Source: Prevotella sp. UBA1395 (GTDB lineage Bacteria > Bacteroidota > Bacteroidia > Bacteroidales > Bacteroidaceae). Taken from it: a stretch of 5,278 nt of DNA. The stretch lies in contig DBQL01000012.1 of the NCBI GenBank assembly GCA_002305235.1, forward strand, positions 13,599 to 18,876, written 5' to 3'. Shown here one piece after another: positions 1 through 4,235 of this stretch (its first letter is position 1; each line of letters starts with the position of its first letter). The position numbers and the translations under genes were made by a program. Under the pieces are notes generated by a model. The model saw only the letters and a program-made list of their open reading frames with translations. It did not search any database and was not told the origin of the DNA.

Positions 1-2
1 AT

Positions 3-299
3 ACCCCGAAGGAGAGCTTCGAGCTGATCAACGGCCTCTCCGCGTCGAAGAAGCTGCCTAAGATGAGCATCGTGATCAACGGTATCGACATGTCGAAGAA
101 GAAGTACGGCTATTACTACGGCTACGGCAAGTATGGCAAGTATGGCAAGTATGCACGTTACAACATGTACGGCCGCTCGAGAGGCTACGGTGCCTACGGC
201 AAATATGGCAACTACGGCACATACGGCAGCTATGGTGCCTACGGCAATTACAGCAGCAGCCATTATGGCGACGCTAACGATAACTCCATCAAGAAGTAA
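3..299 (+). CDS. Wzc-type exopolysaccharide tyrosine autokinase, C-terminal end (5' partial)
   Basis: The reading frame is open from base 3 to the TAA at 297-299, giving 98 visible residues; the start lies outside the window. The visible part runs from the end of the kinase domain (LINGLSASKKLPKMSIVING) into a tail with 19 tyrosines in YG or YGx steps. In Bacteroidetes, membrane chain-length regulators fused to a bacterial tyrosine kinase (Wzc/BY-kinase family) end this way. In that family the Tyr cluster is autophosphorylated in trans, and its phosphorylation state controls oligomerisation and export of capsule or exopolysaccharide at the inner membrane. The Walker motifs, periplasmic domain and membrane segments would be upstream and cannot be checked here. 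The next gene starts 2 bases after the stop. Identification rests on the tail and the short kinase remnant; the family is likely, the polysaccharide it serves is unknown. Confidence 0.85.
   Translation, partial: TPKESFELINGLSASKKLPKMSIVINGIDMSKKKYGYYYGYGKYGKYGKYARYNMYGRSRGYGAYGKYGNYGTYGSYGAYGNYSSSHYGDANDNSIKK
105..266 (+). repeat. Degenerate 9-bp coding repeat for the Tyr-Gly-x tail
   Basis: Nineteen tyrosine codons fall in 162 bases, mostly in a 9-base rhythm (TAY GGN NNN). There are two regular blocks, around 105-152 and 183-251, separated by a less regular stretch (ARYNMYGRSR). TAT and TAC are mixed and the third residue varies (K, A, N, T, S). The run is therefore not a pure DNA microsatellite but an amino-acid repeat kept at protein level. 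Near-identical neighbouring units (TATGGCAAG twice) could still slip during replication. Confidence 0.85.
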
Positions 300-301
300 G
301 C

Positions 302-733
302 ATGGCAACAATCGCAGTGGATTTTGACGGCACGGTGGTGGAACACTGCTACCCCGAGATTGGTGAGGAACTCCCGTTCGCCACCGAAACGCTACGCATG
401 CTCATCAAAGACCGCCATCGGCTCATCCTGTGGACCGTGCGCGAAGGGCAGCTTCTGCAAGATGCGGTGGACTGGTGCCATGAGCGCGGCGTGGATTTCT
501 GGGCCATCAACCGCGAATATCCCGAGGAAGAAGAAGACAAGAACAATCACTTCAGCCGTAAACTGAAGGCCGATTACTTCATCGACGACCGCGGCATCGG
601 CGGCCTGCCCCACTGGGGTGAGATCTATCGCATCATCAGCGAGCATCGCTCTTACGCCGATATCCTGCGTGAGAACATGGGCCGGCCCGTCGAAGACTCC
701 GTGCCCAAGAAGAAGCATTGGTGGCAGTTTTGA
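302..733 (+). CDS. Small HAD-like hydrolase (putative phosphatase)
   Basis: The 143-residue protein has the four HAD superfamily motifs. Motif I is VDFDGTVVE, with nucleophile D7 and acid/base D9. Motif II is the Thr of LILWTVREG (T45). Motif III is a Lys near K87 or K89 (FSRKLKAD). Motif IV is YFIDDRG (D95, D96). Members use the first Asp to form a phospho-aspartyl intermediate and need Mg2+. The protein is short and has no large cap domain, so the active site may be open to a large or polymeric substrate; that is inference. It lacks a signal peptide or membrane segment and should be cytosolic. It resembles an uncharacterised family of about 140 residues common in Bacteroidales. ATG 302 follows the kinase stop by 2 bases, so co-transcription and translational coupling are likely. 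The substrate is unknown; a role connected to the kinase or its polysaccharide is only suggested by position. Confidence 0.85.
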   Translation: MATIAVDFDGTVVEHCYPEIGEELPFATETLRMLIKDRHRLILWTVREGQLLQDAVDWCHERGVDFWAINREYPEEEEDKNNHFSRKLKADYFIDDRGIGGLPHWGEIYRIISEHRSYADILRENMGRPVEDSVPKKKHWWQF

Positions 734-752
734 CCACACGGTGGCCGGCACG

Positions 753-788
753 CCTATATATAGGTATAAATATATATAATAAGGTATA
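753..788 (+). repeat. A/T-rich intergenic island with a 12-bp palindrome
   Basis: In an otherwise GC-rich neighbourhood, these bases are almost entirely A and T. They begin with the perfect palindrome CCTATATATAGG (753-764). AGGTATA then occurs twice, at 762-768 and 782-788, each preceded by alternating TA. It lies 20 bases after the HAD stop. It could melt easily or serve as a promoter region for fmt, but the Bacteroidetes -7 motif TAnnTTTG is absent, so I do not call it a promoter. Confidence 0.5.
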
Positions 789-870
789 GTGCCGCCATCG
801 GCAAGAGACGGGGCCTCATGGCATCTGCCCACCGGCCGCCGCCACGCCAAGCCACCACCCTGAGATACCG

Positions 871-919
871 GCGATTTGTCTTGTCAGCCCACCCTTGTGG
901 GGCAGGCAAGACAAATCGC
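871..919 (+). repeat. Long inverted repeat (hairpin) upstream of fmt
   Basis: GCGATTTGTCTTG at 871-883 is perfectly complementary to CAAGACAAATCGC at 907-919 (13 bp). Inside the 23-base interval a second stem, CCCAC (888-892) with GTGGG (897-901), closes on the loop CCTT. The result is a two-tier hairpin separated by a small internal loop. No T-run follows on the plus strand (CTGTTTCGCG), so it is not a classical intrinsic terminator for the kinase/HAD transcript. It ends 44 bases before the fmt ATG, so it could sit in the fmt leader. Whether it acts as terminator, leader structure or dispersed repeat cannot be decided here. Confidence 0.7.
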
Positions 920-963
920 TGTTTCGCGACATCACGATTTCAAGTAGAAAACCAACAACTGCA

Positions 964-1941
964 ATGGAAAAAAAAGACTTAAGAGTGATATTCATGGGCA
1001 CGCCCGAGTTTGCGGTGGGCACGCTCAGCCGTCTGATAGAGGCCGGATACCGGGTGGTGGCCGTCGTCACCCAGCCCGACAAACCCGTGGGCCGTCACCA
1101 AAACGCGTTGCAACCGCCACCCGTGAAGACCTACGCCTTGGAGAAAGGAATACCGGTGTTGCAGCCCGAGAAGATGAAAGACCCCGAGTTTGTGGCGCAA
1201 CTGGCACGATACGAGGCCGACATTCAGGTGGTGGTGGCATTCCGCATGCTGCCCGAGGTGGTGTGGGGCATGCCGCGGTATGGCACGTTCAACGTACACG
1301 CCGCGCTGCTGCCGCAATACCGGGGTGCGGCACCCATCAACTGGGCCATCATCAACGGCGAGACCGAGACCGGCGTGACCACCTTCTTTCTCGACCACGA
1401 CATCGACACCGGCCGCATCATCCTGCAAAAACCCTTTGCCATTCCCGACGACGCCGATGTGGAATATGTCTATGACGGACTCATGAACCTTGGTGCCGAC
1501 ATTGCCGAGGAGACCCTGCAACTGGTGCTCGCCCACGACGGAAACATTCCCTCGAAGGCACAGGCCGACTGCCATTCGGCAGACGAGACGCTGCATGCCG
1601 CGCCAAAAATATTCAAGGAGACCTGTCACATCCTGTGGGACCGGCCGGCCAAGCAGGTCTACGACTTCATCCGCGGGCTGTCGCCCGTCCCCACGGCATG
1701 GACATCGCTGCTGCTCAATGGCGGCGAGGCCACCATCAAGATTTTCAAGGCCCGCAAGACCGACACGCCCTGCACAGACCACCGCCCGGGCACCGTCATG
1801 ACCGACCGCGGCCGCCTCTTGGCGGCCTGCCAAGACTGCTGGTTAGAGATTGCCGACCTGCAGCTCTCGGGCAAGAAGCGCATGGCGGCCCGCGATTTCC
1901 TCAACGGCAACAAGAATCTCGACGGCGTGCTGCTGCGATGA
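964..1941 (+). CDS. fmt: Methionyl-tRNA formyltransferase
   Basis: The 325-residue protein transfers a formyl group from 10-formyltetrahydrofolate to Met-tRNA(fMet), making the initiator tRNA in the cytosol. Family marks are FMGTPEFAV (10-18), the catalytic block FNVHAALLPQYRGAAP with N110 and H112, and HDIDTG with D148. These correspond to E. coli N108, H110 and D146. The C-terminal tRNA-binding domain (about 210 to 320) carries IRGLSPVPTAW (236-246), so both domains are complete and the length is normal. I chose ATG 964 because it gives MEKKDLRVIFMGTPEF, a full first beta strand after an A-rich lead. A TTG at 895 is in frame but lies inside the hairpin, and ATG 994 would remove the first strand. 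In several Bacteroides genomes fmt is, as I recall, close to tsaC and a CLC gene; here a minus-strand kinase lies between them. Confidence 0.97.
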   Translation: MEKKDLRVIFMGTPEFAVGTLSRLIEAGYRVVAVVTQPDKPVGRHQNALQPPPVKTYALEKGIPVLQPEKMKDPEFVAQLARYEADIQVVVAFRMLPEVVWGMPRYGTFNVHAALLPQYRGAAPINWAIINGETETGVTTFFLDHDIDTGRIILQKPFAIPDDADVEYVYDGLMNLGADIAEETLQLVLAHDGNIPSKAQADCHSADETLHAAPKIFKETCHILWDRPAKQVYDFIRGLSPVPTAWTSLLLNGGEATIKIFKARKTDTPCTDHRPGTVMTDRGRLLAACQDCWLEIADLQLSGKKRMAARDFLNGNKNLDGVLLR

Positions 1942-1995
1942 CACATCTCCGTCACGGCATACATTCGCCCTCCGGCAAGCCCGCACATCACACAG

Positions 1996-2030
1996 TCTGC
2001 CCCTTTTCCCATCGTGGGAAAAGGGGCAGA
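1996..2030 (+). terminator. Perfect 16-bp hairpin after fmt, possible terminator
   Basis: TCTGCCCCTTTTCCCA (1996-2011) pairs perfectly with TGGGAAAAGGGGCAGA (2015-2030) around the loop TCG. It starts 54 bases after the fmt stop, in the gap between convergent genes, where a two-way terminator is expected. Neither strand shows a T-run directly after the stem, so intrinsic termination is uncertain. It could instead protect the 3' end of the mRNA or be a dispersed palindromic repeat. Confidence 0.55.
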
Positions 2031-2073
2031 ATCGTGATCGCCACGCCACCCTCATGAGGTCGCCGCGCGATAG

Positions 2074-2128
2074 CTATCTTTTCGTCTTGCGATTACTATC
2101 ATTTCGTCTCACGATTACTATCTTTTCG
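2074..2128 (+). repeat. Tandem 22-bp repeat, about 2.5 copies
   Basis: Unit 1 (2074-2095) and unit 2 (2096-2117) agree at 19 of 22 positions; both begin CTATC, contain TTTCGTCT and end CGATTA. Unit 3 begins at 2118 with the same 11 bases as unit 1 (CTATCTTTTCG) and then turns into the palindrome centre. The first unit overlaps the 10-bp palindrome GATAGCTATC (2069-2078). There is no reading frame with recognisable protein character here. Copies abut without spacers. Confidence 0.75.
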
Positions 2129-2150
2129 CGACGCGAAAAGATAGTAATCG
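2112..2150 (+). repeat. 39-base perfect palindrome between fmt and the ROK kinase gene
   Basis: CGATTACTATCTTTTCGCG (2112-2130) is perfectly complementary to CGCGAAAAGATAGTAATCG (2132-2150) around a single A at 2131. The right arm can also pair with the neighbouring tandem unit: 2086-2106 against 2134-2154 pairs at all but one position. Two alternative folds are therefore possible. It lies 34 bases past the stop of the minus-strand kinase and could end either transcript, but no T-run follows on either strand. A dispersed palindromic element is an equal possibility. Confidence 0.75.
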
Positions 2151-2183
2151 CAAGGCATACGTATAACACTAGTTTTCAGATGG

Positions 2184-3158
2184 TTACAAATCCCACCCGA
2201 TGGCCGACGCTCCCAACACGGCGGCCGAGCTGCCATCGAGACCGCTCACGAGGAATTTGGCCTTGCCCTTGAAAACGTTCATCACGTGCTTCTCATACCC
2301 CACCTTGATGGGATCCATGATGAGACTTCCGGCTTTGGTCAGTCCGCCAAAGAAGATAAAAGCCTCGGGCGAGGAGAATACGGCAAAATTGGCACAAGCC
2401 TCACCCAAGAGTTCACCCGTGTAGTCGAATATTCTCTTGGCCAGTTCGTCACCCTTGCCGGCGGCAATGCTCACGTCGAGCGAGGTGATGGTCTCGGGGT
2501 CAAGCTCCCTGAGCAGCGAAGGCTCCTCGGTAGAAGCCAGCAGCTCGCGCGCCGTGCGGGCCACACCCGTGGCCGAGCAGTAAGCCTCGAGACAGCCGTT
2601 GCGACCGCATCCGCAGCTGCGACCGTTCTCGCGATACATCGTCACATGCCCCAGCTCGCCGGCAAAACCGTCGCTGCCATAGACCACCTTGCCGTCGACC
2701 ACGATGCCCGAGCCCACACCCGTGCCGAGAGTGATCACGATAAAGTTTTTCATGCCACGTGCCACGCCGTAGGTCATCTCGCCTATCGCGGCCGCGTTGG
2801 CGTCATTAGTCAGGCCCACGGGCACCCCGAGAGCCTTGGAGAACATGTCGGCCAAGGGCACGATGCCGTTGTGACCCCACACCAAGTTGGGCGCATACTC
2901 TATCGTGCCACTGTAAAAGTTGCCGTTGGGGGCACCGATTCCCATCGCCTTGATTTTGCCGATGCCACCCACTTGGTCGATGATGATGCCGAGAGCATCT
3001 ACCGACGCCTTCACATAGTCATTCACGTCGTCGTAGGCCTGAGTCTTGATGGCGGTCGTTGCCTTGATCTCACCACGACTGTCTACAATGCCAAACACCG
3101 AGTTGGTGCCGCCAAGGTCGAGCCCGATGACGTAGGGCTTCAAATCCTGTTCGTTCAT
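2184..3158 (-). CDS. ROK-family sugar kinase, probably glucokinase
   Basis: The 324-residue protein probably phosphorylates glucose (perhaps other hexoses) with ATP in the cytosol, feeding glycolysis. The N-terminal phosphate-binding loop is GLDLGGTN (12-19). The catalytic Asp is D119 in LTNDANAAAIGE. A second nucleotide-site glycine loop is LGTGVGSG (144-151). The sugar-binding block GFAGELGH (164-171) leads into the ROK zinc site: H171 and CGCGRNGC with C182, C184 and C189, followed by E191. No N-terminal helix-turn-helix is present, so this is the kinase type, not an NagC/XylR-type repressor. It resembles the Bacteroides hexokinase RokA as I remember it, but specificity cannot be read from the sequence. 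The start ATG (3158-3156) follows an A-rich lead (AAAAATAAAAAGCAA). The gene is convergent with fmt and divergent from tsaC. Confidence 0.95.
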   Translation of the reverse strand: MNEQDLKPYVIGLDLGGTNSVFGIVDSRGEIKATTAIKTQAYDDVNDYVKASVDALGIIIDQVGGIGKIKAMGIGAPNGNFYSGTIEYAPNLVWGHNGIVPLADMFSKALGVPVGLTNDANAAAIGEMTYGVARGMKNFIVITLGTGVGSGIVVDGKVVYGSDGFAGELGHVTMYRENGRSCGCGRNGCLEAYCSATGVARTARELLASTEEPSLLRELDPETITSLDVSIAAGKGDELAKRIFDYTGELLGEACANFAVFSSPEAFIFFGGLTKAGSLIMDPIKVGYEKHVMNVFKGKAKFLVSGLDGSSAAVLGASAIGWDL

Positions 3159-3262
3159 TTGCTTTTTATTTTTAAGTTAGTAATATCCGGTTTTGTCATC
3201 TCCGTGGCCATTCTCCGGGGCGGCACGACCCTGCCGGAGCGGCGAAGGCACGGTCAATGTTG

Positions 3263-3297
3263 CAAAGATAACAAAACATTTGAAATATCTCCGACAA
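3263..3297 (-). promoter_or_regulatory. Likely Bacteroidetes promoter of the ROK kinase gene
   Basis: Read on the minus strand, TATCTTTG (3270-3263) matches the Bacteroidetes -7 box TAnnTTTG. A TTG at 3297-3295 lies 24 bases upstream, a little further than the usual -33 spacing of about 20, so the upstream box is weak. Transcription starting a few bases after the -7 box would give a leader of roughly 95 bases containing the 3213-3239 hairpin. The promoter is inferred from the consensus only. Confidence 0.5.
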
Positions 3298-3461
3298 TTC
3301 AAGTGTTTTTCTATGCCCTGCCGTCGACCTTCCTCTGATATTTTGACCTAAATCATCTCGCGCGGCGTGCCGCCACGCGCCTTCGGACCGAACGAGAGAC
3401 TCCGCCGGGCGGGAATGTTCAACGCGTTGCACAGGGAAACCCCAAAAAAACAACCCAAAGA

Positions 3462-3493
3462 TTTGGGCGGTTTCCAAAGATTGACTAACTTTG
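3462..3493 (+). promoter_or_regulatory. Bacteroidetes-type promoter of tsaC
   Basis: TTTG (3462-3465) and TAACTTTG (3486-3493) are separated by 20 bases, an excellent match to the -33/-7 promoter of the Bacteroidetes primary sigma factor. The tsaC ATG at 3512 would follow after a very short leader. A second -7 match, TAGATTTG, is at 3496-3503. The -33 box lies in the palindrome CCCAAA-GA-TTTGGG (3454-3467). CCAAAGATT also occurs as a direct repeat at 3455-3463 and 3474-3482, so a regulator site is possible. Confidence 0.75.
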
Positions 3494-3511
3494 CGTAGAT
3501 TTGCACAGACA

Positions 3512-4081
3512 ATGACACAAGAAGAAGACATCAAAAATGCCGTCAACACATTGAGAGCGGGCGGCGTCATATTGTATCCCACCGACACCGTGTGGGGAAT
3601 CGGCTGCGACGCGACCAACGCGGAGGCCGTGGCCAAGGTATATGCCATCAAGCATCGGGAAGACTCCAAGGCACTGATATGCCTTGTCGACTCTGACGCG
3701 AGGCTGCAACGCTACGTGCGCAACGTGCCTGCCGTGGCATGGGAGTTGCTCGATGCCGCCGTGAAGCCCACCACCGTCATCCTTGACGGTGCGGTGAACC
3801 TCGCGCCCAACCTCATTGCCGAGGACGGAAGCATTGCCCTGCGCATCACCAAGGAGTCGTTCTCCAAGGAGCTGTGCTACCGATTCCAAAAGGCATTGGT
3901 GAGCACCAGCGCCAACATCAGCGGCGAGCCGGCCGCGCAAAACTATCGCGACATCTCGCCCGAGCTGCTGCAAAGCGTCGACTACGTGTGCTACACGCGC
4001 CGCAACGAGCACAAGCCCCACACGCCAAGCTCTATCGTCAAGCTCGGCCCAACGGGCGAAGTGACCATCATCAGGCCCTAA
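3512..4081 (+). CDS. tsaC: L-threonylcarbamoyladenylate synthase (TsaC/YrdC type)
   Basis: The 189-residue protein makes threonylcarbamoyl-AMP from threonine, bicarbonate and ATP, the first step of N6-threonylcarbamoyl-adenosine at position 37 of ANN-decoding tRNAs. TsaD with TsaB and TsaE finishes the reaction; none of these is in the window. Family marks are YPTDTVWGIGCDA (22-34), the basic KHREDSKAL (47-55), KPTTVIL (85-91), SIALRI (107-112), STSANISG (131-138) and TPSSIV (171-176). It has only the YrdC domain and lacks the C-terminal Sua5 domain, which makes it TsaC-like in build. ATG 3512 is chosen because the in-frame TTG at 3491 lies inside the -7 box. The CLC gene follows after about 154 bases without a visible promoter, so joint transcription is possible. 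Confidence 0.95.
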   Translation: MTQEEDIKNAVNTLRAGGVILYPTDTVWGIGCDATNAEAVAKVYAIKHREDSKALICLVDSDARLQRYVRNVPAVAWELLDAAVKPTTVILDGAVNLAPNLIAEDGSIALRITKESFSKELCYRFQKALVSTSANISGEPAAQNYRDISPELLQSVDYVCYTRRNEHKPHTPSSIVKLGPTGEVTIIRP

Positions 4082-4235
4082 AGGCAGGCCGAGGCCACGC
4101 CAAGGGCATCCACCCCGCTCTAATACCCACACCCGGCAAGGGCCACAAGGCCCCGCCCAAAACCTTTAACCCCATCCATTCTCCAACACGATAACCACAC
4201 GGGCAAGGAGGAGTCAACGAATCAACAGTAAGACA
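4082..4235 (+). other. tsaC-CLC intergenic gap
   Basis: This 154-base gap contains a short stem, GGGCC-ACAA-GGCCC (4140-4153), too small to call a terminator. A purine-rich AAGGAGGAG lies at 4205-4213, 22 bases before GTG 4236 and 58 before ATG 4272, so it is badly spaced for a ribosome binding site for either start. I see no TAnnTTTG promoter box and no gene. Confidence 0.45.

Larger units (their letters stand above)
3159..3511. other. Divergent intergenic region with three GC-rich hairpins
   Basis: This 353-base gap holds no credible gene. It contains outward promoters for the ROK kinase and tsaC and three small inverted repeats. The first is CTCCGG (3213-3218) with CCGGAG (3234-3239), which would lie in the kinase leader. 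The second is a nine-pair stem with one mismatch at 3359-3379, loop TGC. The third is CCGCC-G-GGCGG at 3402-3412. The stretch 3241-3360 is A/T-richer and the stretch 3361-3420 is GC-rich. No T-run follows these stems, and I see no tRNA or riboswitch pattern. Confidence 0.6.

Noticed and set aside
392..850. Minus-strand open frame of 152 residues opposite the HAD gene
   Set aside because: It is antisense to a HAD protein with all four motifs, and its first part is translated A/T island sequence.
895..963. TTG start 23 codons upstream of the fmt ATG
   Set aside because: The TTG lies in the loop of the hairpin and the extra residues do not resemble Fmt; ATG 964 gives the family's normal N-terminus.
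979..1833. Minus-strand open frame of 284 residues opposite fmt
   Set aside because: It lies wholly within fmt, which shows the catalytic Asn, His and Asp; the antisense product has no family features.
2074..2150. CRISPR-like direct repeats
   Set aside because: The units abut with no spacers and there are only about 2.5 copies, one of which becomes a palindrome; no cas gene is present.
2286..3338. Plus-strand open frame of 350 residues opposite the ROK kinase
   Set aside because: It is the antisense of a clear ROK gene with all motifs. Its translation is rich in His, Arg and Gly without any recognisable domain, as expected for a shadow frame in GC-rich DNA.
3359..3412. GC-rich stems as an intrinsic terminator
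   Set aside because: No T-run follows on either strand and both flanking genes point away, so there is no transcript to end here.
3485..4132. Minus-strand open frame of 215 residues opposite tsaC
   Set aside because: It is antisense to tsaC, with no motif and no promoter in front.
4140..4153. Short GGGCC/GGCCC stem after tsaC as a terminator
   Set aside because: Only five base pairs and no T-run; easily formed by chance in GC-rich DNA.
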